Origin: Rhyacophila brunnea
Lineage: Eukaryota > Arthropoda > Insecta > Trichoptera > Rhyacophilidae
Length of the DNA: 64,000 bases
Direction of reading: 5' to 3'
Assembly (NCBI GenBank): GCA_022495005.1
Contig: JAGYXB010001414.1
Location: 1,116,001 to 1,180,000, forward strand
Each line of letters starts with the position of its first letter. The first letter of the stretch is position 1. Below the pieces are notes generated by a model that saw only the letters and a list, made by a program, of their open reading frames with translations, was not told the origin of the DNA and ran no database searches. The position numbers and the translations under genes are program-made. This document shows positions 41,681 through 55,413 of the stretch, one piece after another.

Positions 41681-43834
41681 AATTGGTAAAATTGGTTTTC
41701 ATTGAAAAGCAATTATTGAAAACAATATATTGTTATACCATTATTGACTTGTAAATAACTGTTACTAATAAAGCATGTCAACAATAAAAAGGCTGTCATA
41801 AACGACTGTATTCATAGACATATGGGTCATACAAAATTCATAAACAGATAAATACAAATGAATAATATGGTTGAAAATGGACTCTACCTGCAATGCATTA
41901 TTGCAAAATATGCATTCATATCTTTACAGCTTTGTTCTATTCTGCATCAGCTCAGCAAATGTCCACATATTTATTAATTAAACTTGAATACAATTGCAAT
42001 ATTGGTGATTATCACAAATTTTCGTTATGTCTTTGACCTATTCTGCTGTGGTGGCCACTTTAATATTGAGATTTTGTATGCAAGAGTGTCCTGGTACTAG
42101 AGACTGACCGCCGTAAGAACGGGGAAAAGCGTGGCAGTGGTTGACTGGGAAGGTGCACGCCAAGTGGTGACCAACTGGATTGCATTGCTATACATGAATA
42201 GACCCTCTCCGCCTCCCCTGTACCCACCGCCACACTTCCTTTCAGAAACTCTCTTACGGCTTATGCGTTCTCTAGTTCAAGTGATATTTTCGAGAAACAG
42301 ATATTATTGTGGATTTCTGTAATACACATTCAATCAATACACTCCCATGGTTCTAGATTTTTGACTTGAAATTTTTATTACCATATTTAATGATTTTCCT
42401 TGTAGTTTTCAGTCATAGCTCACTTTTCTATCTTGTCGCATGTTTTATTTATGTTTTTACCTTGGGCATCACATATTAAGAATATTAAATTTCCATTTTG
42501 TGATGGATAGATAATGGCTAGTGAGAAATAATCTAACATCTGTTAAAACTGTTTTTCGACTGATAGAGGTTAGCAATATGTGTGTTTATGATGTGCTTAC
42601 ACCATAATGTAACCCAGTACAAACCTTTTTGGATTTGACCCTTAATTCTTTTTTATTTAAATATAATATTCCCTATCACATGAAGCACTATTTAGTAATG
42701 AATGATGTTCAAAAAAATATTTAATATTGATAAAACCATCTTTAAAATTTATTATTGTTATTATTTAGCTAAATTACAAGCAAATAATTTTAAAGAGCTT
42801 TAAAGTTTGATATTGCATTTATTAAGAAACAAAAATTTGTCTTAATACTTTTTTGAAACCAATTTGACATACTTAATGCATTTGTAATTAAAAGCTATTT
42901 TTGTGAGTATGAGTGAATTAGTTTGGTACCAAAATAAATTGTTTGTGCCATATTTCGAAAATAATTAGAAAGTAACTTATTGTGTTGGAATTTTTTAAAA
43001 AAATGGCACTTTTCTCAATGAATTTTAAATTCTGTATGTATATAATATAGATTCGTAATTGTACCTGTCACATTTTTAAAATATCTCGCTTACCTAATCA
43101 ATTAATTAACAAGGCCGGAAAAAAAATAATTCAAAAATCAGCTTTTGCAGGGTGATATTGTGATGATGCCTTTCTCATTTTGATTTTGCATCTTTTGAGT
43201 AGTAAATATTCCTTTTATGTAAATAATATAAGCTAAAAATGTTATTTTTATCATTATGGAAACTATTATTTTAAATCTATAGTGTTCCTAGGCACTATAT
43301 GTAAAGAAATATGTCTAGAAAATATTACTAATATATTATTTGAAAGATCTTTTAAACAACCATGATGAAAAAAATGTAACCAGTTAGTGATAAATACAAA
43401 ACTATTTTACAGAACATTGTTTTATTAACTAATCTTTAAAGAGGTCATCGTAACAGAACATCAAATATCCCAAACAGCTCAACTCTTTGGGACATTTGGT
43501 GCCTTCATCATCAAGTGTTTTTTTTTTATGTATGTCAAGATCCTGAAATAAACTGCACTGGAACTATTGACAGAAAGTCCCATCTGTCCAATCGCTGATG
43601 GCCTATGGTAGGTTTGGCAAACCGTTTTATGTGTGCGTGCCAAAAATTCCCAAATATTATTTTTCAACTATCTGATGTGCTGAGCAATTTTTCATGCGGA
43701 GAATTAAAAATTTTATTGAAAAAGTTACAATCGAGTTCTTGAGATTCTATCTCTCACCGTGTTTCTAGTAGTTCCTTGTTATCAAAATTGTCAAAGAGAT
43801 CGTGGGAGCATTTTAACCATGCTTCTTTCACATA

Positions 43835-44069
43835 CATTAGGCGTTCACCAATCCGGCACGTCCGATAATCCAGCATTTTGCAACTCAACTGCTCTATAAT
43901 CCGGCATGTTTCACATTAAACTGCCGGATTACAGAGCAGGGCCGTTGGCTCGGCAGTTCAGTGCCCAACCTTGACAGATAAACAAGTGTTATAGAATTAT
44001 CTCCTATAGAAATCCAATAAGCTGGCATAGGTGAAAAAATATGGGTGCCGGATTACCGAGCACCTACTG
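43835..44069. mobile_element. pogo/Tigger-type MITE
   Basis: TA flanks. The inverted ends contain AATCCGGCA, and the right end reads TGCCGGATTACCGAGCACCT. Internal copies of ATAATCC and CCGGATTA occur. There is no coding sequence. Confidence 0.65.
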
Positions 44070-46489
44070 TATTCCCAATCACTGAATTATTTTTCATTTT
44101 TAGCGAATATATTTGAGGCAAAATAACAAGCAGCTATTATATTTGAATGACTGCTGATAAATTCCATTAGGTTTCTTGAATGAATATTTTTATTTTAAAT
44201 TGCTCTTGATTTCCTCAAGGAATGATTTATGGTTTGTCTCATAATGGCGTTTTACTGACTAGATTCTGCATACAATTGTCCCTGAATACAAAATACATAG
44301 TGCTTATATTGCCTTTGTCATGGCCATACTCCTCAGTCCACTGACTTGGAAAGACTCCGCCACTTGATTCTAATATTTTTTGTTTTTTCTATTTCCACTA
44401 GCCATGTTAAAAATAGGAAGGATCTTCCAGTTCCCGACATTAGTAATTAGCTTAACAAAGCGCAGAGTAGAGAGTGCTGGAGGAGTTTACTAGGGCTCAT
44501 CCTGGGCAGCAGAGCTACAATGATAATAGTGATAGGTGAGTAAATTCAATAAAAATCAAAAATTTTCTACTTGTTTTACATTTTTTATTTATGTTAGGTT
44601 TATAATAATTTACATAGTGGAATAAATTGGTCTCAATAAAATCGTGAGATTTACAGCATATACGCAGATATTCCCTGACTTTATTAACATTACAGACTGC
44701 ATAAAATATTACATTTATTATCATTCTTAAGTCAGGTAATACCCATGTACCTATACAAATTTAAATAATTGTGAATTATTATCGATTAGTTATTAAATAA
44801 TAAACCTTATTAGGTACTCGCACAATTATTAGATCCACTCTAGAGATATAGACTATAAAAAAAACTAAGGTACAGAGGCTTTTTATTTTACTGACTGAGC
44901 CGCTCTAATGATTTGCTCACTCACAAAACACTGAACAGGTAAATTCTAGGAACAAAACAATTTATTATAATATTAAATACCTACTATTTACACTAACAAT
45001 GATTATTCTGAGATATTTACAATTTTATAGAATCAATTCACAATAATAATACCTATAACTATTTCAATAAATAAAGATGGAACAGTTAAGAAATAAATAA
45101 TACACTATCTTAACAACATCATAACAAATTATAATAAGTTTTTAAAAATGTACAAGTTTTGTTCACAATATTCTGTATTATAAACTCAATAGAGATAGCT
45201 ATCTACAGACAAACAAAATATCAGTTTTATTTTACAGTTCTCGGTTCAAGTTTAAATAGGTACAAGAAACAAAAAAATATGTATAAACTGCAGTTGGGGC
45301 AAAGCAACATAATATGTAGTTTCAAAAGTAGGTAGGCATATCTTTATAATCAAGATGAAACTTTGATTTAGTATGAAGATTATTTTGAGCTGTTTTGAAA
45401 ATAGAAAATATAATATGTTATCCAAACTGTCGCACTTGCGTAAGTAAGTATGCAAATGCGATAGCAACACTGATTTGCACTAACAATGCAAATGCAAAAT
45501 TGAAGAAAAATCTTTACATTTCTGCTTTATACCTACTAGTCTAGTACTTTAACCATATTATGTATTATGACAATTAGATCTTATAACATGTAATATAATT
45601 TTCATTAATGTGGGTAAGTAGGTACCTACCTACATATTTTTTAAGCGTTACCCCATATTTGCCCCAAAATCAGACTGGCCCATCCCAAAAATTCTTGTAA
45701 TAATAATTTCACTAAAACAATATTCAGATTACAGTGATAAAATTTTGCAACCTGATTCCATATTTTTATTAAAACATTATAATTAACCCCACTACATTAC
45801 GCCACTGTACTGAGTAGAAATATTATCAGACATACTTTATTCCAAAAGATTCATTGATCATATTATAAAATATGAACAAATATCGATTTTTTCACATTTT
45901 ACGCAGGCGTATTTTTGCATGAATGGTTATCAACACAAATCATAGTTATTCAAAGTATAATAACATCAATGGGTAACAACAAATTGAAAAAGATAACATT
46001 GAATCGAAGAACTAAGGACTTCACTTATTTAAAAAAAAAAATTCAATCACATCACATGACCATACAAATATAAGTAATTAATATAAATAATATTAATAGT
46101 AATATTAAACATGTAATGTTATAGTAACAACTTTATAAATATTTTATGGTACAATATAGTACAAAGTAACAGCCTGACTGAATTCAACTGCTTGAGATTC
46201 TGATAAAGAAAATATCATCATTGTAGATTGTGCAATGATACCTAATACATTTCGTAACCTCGTTTCTATCTCCGAAGGTGTATTTTTTATTTAAATTTTG
46301 CGTAGGTAACCCAAGATTCAAGTCTAAGATAATCCGTAAGTTAAAATATAGGTATGCGATGTTATACAAGGGAGGTGGGGTCCTCGCTAAGTCCTAAATT
46401 ATTTAGGCGAATTGAACATTACTTCAGTACCTATCTACCATGGTAATATTATTTTAATATATTACCATGCGACATGTCTAAAAGACGAC

Positions 46490-46790
46490 ACAGGCGGCCG
46501 CCAGAGCACCTTTTGTGGCTGCAAAAAGTCGTAGTGACTAATATGTGAGCATCCCACCAGTCGTTATGACTGTGAACTATGGTTCCTTGGTGAAAACAAA
46601 TTACGGGTCTGGGTATGGGGAACGTAGGTAGGAAAGTGTCCACGATGAAAGGTGTGAACAAATTCCGTACTCCTATCCTATACAGTTTATATCTATATTA
46701 TAAGCCCCGTCCTATAGGTATATTATATATTACGGACTTTTTTTAATGGACCCCCCCCCCTCAACTAATGTTCTGTGTGCATGCCTGTTA
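46490..46790. repeat. Dispersed repeat related to 34.5 kb
   Basis: It contains GGTATGGGGAACGTAGG and a C-run followed by ATGTTCTGTGTGCATGCC, matching the arrangement at 34500-34740. The class is not identified. Confidence 0.3.
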
Positions 46791-48168
46791 GACGTACCTA
46801 TCTACTGTAAGAGCAGGCAGAAAATGCAGCACATTCGAAGGGACGGAAAATTAAGGAAATAATTCGAATAATACTTTTAGTTTTGTGGGAATGAGAACTC
46901 AGAAGATAATAAATGATGTATGAATGCTCTAAACGTCAATGGATTCATGCGTTTTACAGAAATTTTCAATTCAAAGATCTGCATTGCATTTTTCTATACA
47001 GGATAGGCACCCAAGAAGAAATAATAAAATATCATCGGTAGGTAGGTACCTAAATGTAATACTAAATTAAAATAGCATCTTAGACAGAAGTGTAGTGGGG
47101 TCAGAGCTCACGGGACGGTGCTCCGGCACTACCCCAGACAGTTTTCAATGTTTTCATCAATATTAAATGTTATTTTTAACTGGGTGCAAAAATGCAAGGG
47201 GCGCGATTGGTCAGTCCAATTCCTACGGGAAAATATAAGTATGGATATTTAGTATCTTGTCGCTTCGATTTTTTTTACCCAAACGGTATGTCGGTACCTA
47301 CGCTTAATCTTATGGTTTAGAAAAAGTGGAGAATTGGAGGAGGGTTTGGATGTATAAAACCTGCACCACTAATCATAGACTAAAATAGGTATGCTAGTGG
47401 GGGCATTTTACGTAGGTATATCATTGCAGTTTTACGTAGGTATGGCTGAGTTAAAATAGCAGTAGCGAAAATCTAAATGAACGCTGTAATTGTATATACC
47501 TAGGTAGGAATTGTAATGATGCCTATTGCAGAATATTCACAAAACTCTTGTTATTAATTGCCTTACGACAAGATAGAAATGAGGTGACGATTTATTATGA
47601 GTTTTAGACAGTATTTCGTATTACCGTATGTATGTATGTAAGTTTATTGAATTAATAATGCGATTTAAAATGAAATGTTTTGGCACGATTAGGTCAAATG
47701 CGCTAGATAAGCGAATGAAATCCACACAGGCAGAGTTGCGAGTGAAGTCATAGTGACGACACTCTCTGCACGCTAATAATAAAACTTTCACAGATTTTCT
47801 TTCTATTGTCTGTTTTTCTTTACATATTCACTGTTCATTCATACAACCAAACATCTTCTTTCTTGGCTTGCTACACCTATTTATATTTACACGCTGATGG
47901 GACAATTTTATTTTACACAATCCGTCGGCCACTGCATTTCAGACATTCTGGTCTAGAAGTTGAACGATTACTTTCTTCACTGACTTGTATTTTTTTTTGG
48001 TGATTATGCATCTACTATATTGATCAATATATTATGTAGATACGATACGAACAGTCGGTAAGTAAATTGCTCCGTTTAACGCAAGGCGTCAGAAAATTTG
48101 AAAACAGACTGCGAGGATTACCAGAGCGATGTAGGCGATGACGAAGGCGTGCCGGCGACGGAGAACGG

Positions 48169-49146
48169 TCACGAGATGTCGGCGAGCCTCTGCCGGTGAT
48201 CCCGCGATCTGAAGAATCCTCGCTCCGTTTTGCACTCCCTGATGGTGACCGTCTCCAGGTTGACGGTGACGTCAGTGATGAAGATCTGACTGGCGAGGCC
48301 GCTGCGCGCTAACCAGAAAGCTGCCGGTCGGCGGATAGGCGCGGGCGGGAGATGTCGCGGGGGCGCGGGGGCGGGAGCGACCGCGGTTTGTGTGATCTGC
48401 GGCACGGCCGATATCGCGGAGGGCGCGGTGGTCGGGGGGGGAGCGGGCTGCAGCGCGGGTGGCGGGTCGGCGGGGGTGGAGGACTGCGGCCGCGACGCCG
48501 GCGTCTGCGTCTCGGTCTCGGGGGAATGGGGTGGACGGCGTCCGGGGGCACCCGACCGCGGGGCGGCCCCGCCCGGCGGACAGTCTGCTCCCCCGCGAGC
48601 GCCCCCCAGAGGTGAAGGATTGACGGAAACCGTCATCGGTGTCGTGTGATTGTTCAACTTTGACGACATAGAAGATTCGATTTCGATCTTGAGTATCGGG
48701 GCGTGAGGCAAGCCGTTCGTCTGCGTGGCTCCATTGGAGACGCTGACGGGCGTCTGCGGTAGATGATGTCTGCCGTTCACTTTGGGCGGGTAGTTGTTGT
48801 TAAGAGGCGGGGGGGTGGAGAGACGGGGTATCTTAGGCGCCGGAGTTGTCGGGCTGGTCGTGATGGTGACGCCGATCTTTCCGGACTCCTTGGAGAGCAC
48901 TTCCGCTTTGCGCTTGGTGCCCACCGGCAAGATCGGCCTGTCCTCCGAAGACGAGCTGGAAGGGGAAGGCGGCGACCTCCTTCTCGGTCCTCGCCTCGGT
49001 CCTCCGGCGTTCGCCCCGGTTCCGTCACCGCGTGCGCTGTGCTCGAAGCTGTAAATGAGGCGAGCGTCCAGTATGTTCTCCTCCGGTTCCCAAGTATTGT
49101 GCTTCGGGCTCCATCCTTTCCACTTCACGAAGTACTCTACTTTATT
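48169..49146 (-). CDS. Pc: Polycomb, last coding exon (3'-complete, 5'-partial)
   Basis: Polycomb is the chromodomain subunit of PRC1 and reads H3K27me3. The exon starts after the acceptor TTTCTGTTTCAG with [20 protein letters not shown], the second half of the chromodomain, including the two cage tryptophans (residues 9 and 12 here). A long low-complexity Ser/Pro/Ala linker follows. Residues about 277-315 form the Pc box ([25 protein letters not shown]), which binds the RING1 subunit. The stop is at 48171-48169 after 325 residues. The exon is very GC-rich in an AT-rich setting. The N-terminal half of the chromodomain, with the first aromatic cage residue, was not found between 49.2 and 64 kb, so the intron may leave the window. 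Fly-type Pc is more likely than HP1 because of the Pc box. Confidence 0.92.
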   Translation of the reverse strand, partial: NKVEYFVKWKGWSPKHNTWEPEENILDARLIYSFEHSARGDGTGANAGGPRRGPRRRSPPSPSSSSSEDRPILPVGTKRKAEVLSKESGKIGVTITTSPTTPAPKIPRLSTPPPLNNNYPPKVNGRHHLPQTPVSVSNGATQTNGLPHAPILKIEIESSMSSKLNNHTTPMTVSVNPSPLGGARGGADCPPGGAAPRSGAPGRRPPHSPETETQTPASRPQSSTPADPPPALQPAPPPTTAPSAISAVPQITQTAVAPAPAPPRHLPPAPIRRPAAFWLARSGLASQIFITDVTVNLETVTIRECKTERGFFRSRDHRQRLADIS

Positions 49147-49759
49147 CTGAAACAGAAATGAAAAAGAAATGGTCAGATTCACACGTCAAGAGTATACCTA
49201 TACATCGGGGACAAATAAGAAAAAACGGACGATATCAATCTTCTCAATAAGTTGTTCAGAATAAAAAATACAACACAAGTTCCTACAGAGTAAAGTATCT
49301 ACGTACTTGCTGTTTGTTGACTACATTAAATTGACAAACTGTCCTTGATAGACAAAGTCTGTCCGCATATAAAAAAATGCGAAAATATGATACTTGTCCA
49401 CCAGTAAAAAAAACTACTCATTATTATTTGTTTGTTTATATTTTATAATAAATTCTATGTTTTAGGATAATAATTACTGATCCAATTATTGTGTTAAGCT
49501 TTATACGAAATTTGGCATTGTCAGTATCTAGCAAACAGCGATGAATAGTTTAAATTGAATCGTAGCCATGTACCTACCTACCTACCTACATACCTTCTAC
49601 GCATGGGCCTACCCGCTACAATCTCCTTCAGAAAGAAAAAAACGTATTATTATTTTGTTATTGTGGGGAGACAATTTATGCCAGCGTATGCCAAGCCCGT
49701 CTCAACACCGCAACACGTCGAATTATGTGAATGTGATTTTGTTTCAATTTTGTAATTCA

Positions 49760-49827
49760 AGTATGAATGAAAAAGTGTGCACAAGTTATGGCGGATCTTA
49801 ACAGCCTACCTCCACCCTTCGCCTCTG
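49760..49827. repeat. Solo right end of the CAGTGGCGAAGGG MITE family
   Basis: ATGGCGGATCTTAACAGCCT followed by ACCTCCACCCTTCG matches the right terminus of the family. No left partner was found. Confidence 0.55.
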
Positions 49828-50016
49828 CTAGGCAGGTGTATCCCGGTCGTGACGATTTCAATGTGCACTTATTACCTTCCAACAACGTTTTCCCTAACGG
49901 TGGTTCGTACGATGTGAACACGTTACAAAAATATGTAAGAATAGATACCTAATACAATTTGAATTCCTCACCACCTTCCATTATGTTTAATTCATTATAA
50001 GTAGGTACATAGATAT

Positions 50017-50400
50017 CAGTGGCGAAAGGTGGAGGTAGGTTGTGAAGATCTGACATAAATAGTGCACATTAAACTTTGTCAGTCAAATGTACCTACCTAT
50101 TTTTTTCACCATAATGTAAAAACACCTACCTACTAACATGTAAGATATTTTATAGATATAAGAATATTTTTTATCGATTATCGTTTGATATAGGCAGAGC
50201 TTATTGAATTTAAAAAAAATGTGTAGGTACTATTTTTGTCGGATCACCATAGCATACCTACTTAAACTATTATGGTTTGGTTCAGGCAGGGTTTAATTGA
50301 ATTTTAAAAACTAACTAATCATCTGCAAAAAGTAAATAGGTATCTACATATTCTTAGTTATATCTATATCAAATGGAAAAAAATTAAATCTTTTATTAGA
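50017..50400. mobile_element. CAGTGGCGAAGGG-family MITE, left part
   Basis: The left terminus CAGTGGCGAAAGGTGGAGG and the internal modules (TAGTGCACATTAAACTTTG, GGTTTGGTTCAGGCAG) are present. The right terminus was not recognised, so the end coordinate is approximate. Confidence 0.55.
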
Positions 50401-50612
50401 TAGTTATAAAAAAAAATAGAATACGATATTTTTATTTGAATACCCCTGAGACGCACAATGCACTCACTGCTCGTTTGCGCGTTCCAATGCAGCTGTCGCT
50501 CAATAATATCCGACTACCGACCTAAAACTGACAAGGCTGCCGTTTCCTTGTTTTCTATAGGTACATAATAATTATGTAAAACTTCTTACAATATATAGGT
50601 AACTATGTACAT

Positions 50613-50821
50613 CAGTGGCGAGGGCTGGAGGTAAGCTGTTAATATACGACATAAATATTGCACACTAAACTTTGTCGTACTTCATACTTCACTAGCCAAC
50701 ACCATCTATCTGTACCTAAATTGTAGTCTTATTTCAATGAAAACAAATACGTTTGACTGTCAAGTTTAGTGTACACTATTTATGTCGGATCTTAACAGCC
50801 TACCGTCACCCTTCGCCACTG
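50613..50821. mobile_element. CAGTGGCGAAGGG-family MITE, short copy
   Basis: Complete inverted ends (CAGTGGCGAGGGCTGGAGG, CCCTTCGCCACTG) with ATGTAC on both sides. It is 209 bp, lacking the internal modules of the long copies. Confidence 0.7.
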
Positions 50822-51933
50822 ATGTACGACGTACCTACTAGTTTCCATACTCAAACTTCCATAAAATAGGTAGGTATGTCATATTGATAGTTATAGCGAC
50901 AGAACAGAGAAGGTAGGAAGCATAGATTTAATATAACTGTAGGAAGAGAGTTTTTTTCTATTCTGTTGATATATGTTTAATCTACATAGTTATATTCTAT
51001 ATTTAACGGCTTACGCCATTGTGAAATGACACATTTATAGGTACAGACCTACAAACTTATCTGTAGAATGGCCAAAAATGGAACTACGAATTACCATAGG
51101 ACGCTATTTTGAAAATGTCATTCAAATGTCAGATTTTGTCCAGTTACGGGTCTTGATTGGGTAGTTTTTGACAGTTGCTCTCCCATCCCATTCTTCAGAT
51201 AAGTTTGTAGGTCTGTTTTGGCTGTGTTCCCTGATCCCAAGACCGACTATGGACAGGCCGGGGTACTGAATTGCAAATTACGATTGTAGTGCTAGTTATC
51301 GAATGTACATAATGTGGTAACGTCATGTTCACAGTAAATGAGACTTTTATATTTAATTCAAAACAATGAACGTAGGTAGGTACATATTACCCTTTCTTTC
51401 GATATTAAACAATCATCATTTTCTACAAACAGTTTACCATATTATTATACCTACTTACCTTGGACTAGATCCTAGATCGAATAGTTACCTACATATCATG
51501 ACGGAATTAGCCATCTGTTAGTAGCTTACTAATTTGTTAGTCTGAGCTAACCAAGGAATACCAAATTTGTGCCCTTTGTTTCCATTTGTACCCCACCGAG
51601 TGGAAGCAGTTTTGAGGCAGGGTTGGCATTATAGACCCAAAAACCTGCGCGCCGACTGTCATAAAATAATGAATGCGCGTTTTGCTTACGTGAAAAACTT
51701 TAATGCATAGGTATTATGAGACATGCGTAACTATAGAAAATAACATATTCTATAACACGTGTTTATACCATATTTTTATACACCTACGTATAAGCAGGTT
51801 GGCAGGTACCACACCCGGTAAGTTAAGCCAGTTCCCATTAATTTTGTGTTCACTGTGTCGATGATCACTAAATGCAAGAAACGTAAGAAGTGAGTAAATA
51901 AAAAAAGCCTTTGGAAGGTAGGTACCTACCTAC

Positions 51934-52496
51934 CAGTGGCGAAGGGTGGAGGTAGGCTGTTAAGATCCGCCATAAATAGTGGACACTAAACTTTTTCAGT
52001 CATTCGTATTTGTTTTCATTTAAATGATTACACTTTACAGATGGTGTTGGTTAGTTTTTAAAATGCAATTAAACCCTGCGAAAACCAAGCCATAAGACAT
52101 AAGTAGTAGAGAATAATCAAAAAATACTGGTCGATCTATAAAATATCTAAAATTATGCAGTTAAATCATACATAACTTTGGATATTTTATAAATAGAATA
52201 ATATATTTAATTTATTATAGTTTGGTGGAGGCAGGGCTTAATGAATTTTATAAAAATAACCAACAATATGTGTAATATATGTACTTACGTAATAAACAAA
52301 TAAGTATGAATGAAAAAAATATACCAAAACTATTATGGTTTGGTTAGGCAGGATTTAATTGATTTTGTAAAAACTAACCAATACTTTCTGTAAATTGTAG
52401 TATATGTTCAATAAAAACAAATGCGTATGACTGACAAAGTTTAATCTGCACTATTTATGGCGGATCTTAACAGCCTACCTCCACCCTTCGATACTG
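51934..52496. mobile_element. CAGTGGCGAAGGG-family MITE, long copy
   Basis: The left end CAGTGGCGAAGGGTGGAGG is mirrored at the right. The octamers CTACCTAC and TTACCTAC match at 7 of 8, indicating hAT. The internal arms repeat the GGTTTGGTTAGGCAG module. Confidence 0.75.
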
Positions 52497-52624
52497 TTAC
52501 CTACCTAGTACCCAGATACTTAGATAAATCTGGAAAGTTTACGTCATTATACAATAGTTTACACGGAAAAAAATGTACACTTTGTAGGTTCCAACATAAT
52601 AACGCTTTCGCTGCTGAATAGATA

Positions 52625-52690
52625 ATGAGATTTTAATTGCCCCCTTTAAAATGCACGTTAATTACATCGATTGGCCGCCTGGTCATTACG
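52625..52690 (+). other. Possible conserved non-coding element, copy B
   Basis: TTTTAATTGC, CACGTTAATTACATCGA and TTGGCC align with the block at 40765-40830. The following 300 bp is less AT-rich than its surroundings and has no coding signal I trust. Confidence 0.35.
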
Positions 52691-53124
52691 CACCGTGTGC
52701 GTCTGCCGCGTCCAAAGTATTAATAATAAGCTCTCAACCTTTGTAAAACATTGTACCTACATATAGATATCGAGCGACGGACGATAATCCATTCCCAGCC
52801 GATCCCATATCATAAATTAATATTAAAGTATTGCAAGAAGTAACAGGAATCAAGCACGTTGAAAGGATAAGCAATCCAGCGCAGAGACCGTCTGGTAAGG
52901 CCGGTAAGGGGAGATAGAATCGCTGGAGATGAAATTCCGCCGGAATTTATGCCACGGAGGGGAAGGGACCGAAAAAGCGTGATAATTGCCTTCGCGCTGG
53001 GGGCAGCGCTGTGTCACGGCAGGACCGCAATAAGTATTTCTTGAGCCACGCGTAAACAATAACTAAGAATAATGTAATACGAATAAAATACCCATCAAGC
53101 GTAAAACCACGACATGGCTTATAC

Positions 53125-53750
53125 CAGGGGGGGGCAAACTTTTTGGATGGAGGGCCAAATTCAAGAATTCAAAATGAGCGGCGGGCCGCAAGTAAAATAC
53201 CATTTTTAGATATACACTATTTATTAACACTACAAAAAAAATAATGAGAAGAATGAAACTGTTGTACATTTTTTTAATTTTTTTTAAAATTCAGGTGTTA
53301 ATTTTGTAGTTGATATTCTCAAAACTGCTTGTAAATGGACATCGGAGATATTTGATCGTAAAGAATTTTTATTGAGGTTCATGATCGAATATGTTTGTTC
53401 ACATAATAGAATATAGGTTGATCCAAAAATAACGAACATTTTTCTTGCATAATCTTTAAGTTGGTCGAATTTGACTGAATTAAGGGCATTGTAAAATTTG
53501 GAGATTTCTTCACGACGATGCAATTCTCTTAAATCAGTGTCACACTGCAGATCAATAATCTCAAGTTGTAGCTCTGTCGGTACACTATCAATATCTATTG
53601 AAAATGGATCGCGTACTATTGCTAAACAAATTTTAATCTATGTCAATATGTTTTTTATAAAATTATAAAAAAGTTATTCGTAATCAGAAGTACAATTAAT
53701 GATGGCGGGCCGCAAAAAATATCCGGCGGGCCGCAGTTTGCCCCCCTCTG
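53125..53750 (-). mobile_element. Internally deleted hAT (GTF2IRD2-like)
   Basis: A perfect 8-bp duplication GCTTATAC (53117-53124, 53751-53758). The ends are CAGGGGGGGGCAAACTTTTT and its inverse, with repeated GGCGGGCCGCA near both ends. Confidence 0.88.
53284..53523 (-). pseudogene. hAT transposase C-terminal remnant
   Basis: Encodes FVIFGSTYILLCEQTYSIMN, LNKNSLRSNISDVHLQAVLR and STTKLTPEF, the C-terminal dimerisation region of GTF2IRD2-like hAT proteins. No catalytic domain remains. Confidence 0.75.
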
Positions 53751-55007
53751 GCTTATACGAATAAAGCCGGATAGTTTCTATATATTACTTAAAGGTACCT
53801 TTATAATTTTTTTAATGAAGTTGAAGGCAGCCAGATGCAGAGATATTCGCCGTTAAATTAACCAGATGCTTAGTCATACTTATTTTATTTTATTTATTTA
53901 TTATTGTTATGCACATAAAGTGGGCTCGTCACTAAATAATGGCAGAATTGAGAAACACAAGTGATAGCTATCAAATTAATCAACAATAGCATACCAACAT
54001 AGAATTTAAGCAAATGTAGGTAGGTATTACCTATATAGGTACCTAACTACTTATTTCATTTGTATTCAAACGAAATGTCGGTAGGTAGATACCTATTTTA
54101 TTTCATTAAATTCTGTAATTGAAGATTATGACAGCCCAATTCTGGCACGATTTAGTAATGTAGCTAAGCAAAAATTGTATGAATGCTAAATCTTATAAAA
54201 CAATAGACGGCAATTTTACTCGGGAAACACAAAATAATGAGAAGTGGATTGCCTTTTAGGTGAGACTGAAACAAGGTTTAATTTTCGAGTGAGGATAAGC
54301 ATGTGTTGAAGAATATTGTATTATTTTCAATAAGTATTAGGTAGGTATGCATTAAAGTTTATCAAGTAAACGAAACGCGCATTTAATATTAGTAATATTT
54401 GAGGAAATTCTAGAGGCTTCGTATATCATGGGTTTTGTGGCCTGACCTGACATTTCTTCGTCTATAGTGACTGGTCTCACATTTGCTTATATGTACCTAC
54501 CTACCTAAGTATTATCTAATCTGTTGTGTGGTTGTGGGCTCAATCCCGGTGTTGTAGGTACAAATGTTTCTAAAAATCCTAAAAAGGTGGGTGTTTCGAA
54601 TTGTTAAATAGGATGGTGCCGAAAGTAAAGTGCCTACTTACTTAAGGCTGGCTATACCTCAGCTGAGGCATGGTCTAAAAAGATCGTGACTAGGCGATGC
54701 GCGGAATGTGCAAATGACGCGAGCCGAACGAAATATAATTTGTCATAAAAATCCAACATGTGTCCATTTAATGTTACGTTTATTGTTATATTACTAATAA
54801 TAATAGTAAGTATATTCATTGACATGTTTTTTTTTCAAGTACCTACATGCGGAACGTTTTTTAGTCATCTTTACACGATTTAAGAATATATTCCTCCGAC
54901 ACCATCACAAAACAAATTGACGTGCTTACAAGTCGCTCACTATCGCTCTCCGAACGGCAACGCGGCCGAAATTACGTCCCACATAGTGTTGAAAGTTAAT
55001 TGGACAC

Positions 55008-55246
55008 AGTTATGCAGAAAGTAGCCAGTCCACAAAAAATAAAAAATAAATGAGATATGATATAGATCAGATGCGAGGTTTTCTCTACATTCTGCTGAAA
55101 ATAGCCAAGCCGCAAAAATATTATTCTCGAAATAAAATACTATTTACAATTTTACATTTTACATACATTTTAAACAATCATGTTGTTACTAAAGTGCCAT
55201 TATCTCAGCTCGACATTATTGTGGACTGGCTACATTCTGCATAACT
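55008..55246. mobile_element. Short inverted-repeat MITE
   Basis: The ends AGTTATGCAGAAAGTAGCCA and the inverse near 55220-55246 form about 27 bp of terminal repeat. The inside is AT-rich and non-coding. Confidence 0.65.
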
Positions 55247-55413
55247 ACGTGCAATTGCCGTTTCACTGATGTATGCTCTTAACGTTTGTCTGTTATCTTA
55301 CGAAGACATGTTCCCACCCCACCCGCAGTGTGTAGAGAATAATTATTAATTAAAAAATATTTCTTTTTTGAATTTTGGTACCCAGATATAACACAAGCTG
55401 CCACACACGCCTA

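Larger units (their letters stand above)
39240..47900. other. Intergenic interval between convergent TBC1D9 and Pc
   Basis: Very AT-rich. Apart from the repeats and conserved block listed, no coding signal was found. A GC-richer patch at 42080-42260 has no recognisable coding similarity. Confidence 0.6.

Noticed and set aside
42131..42322. 63-aa frame in a GC-richer patch
   Set aside because: No domain, no splice context, Pro-rich by composition. Left as unexplained sequence.
48309..49161. Several long plus- and minus-strand frames across the Pc exon
   Set aside because: They are shadows caused by high GC content; only the 48169-49146 minus frame has chromodomain and Pc-box motifs.
53063..53269. 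68-aa minus-strand frame at a hAT end
   Set aside because: It spans the hAT terminus and flank; not conserved coding.
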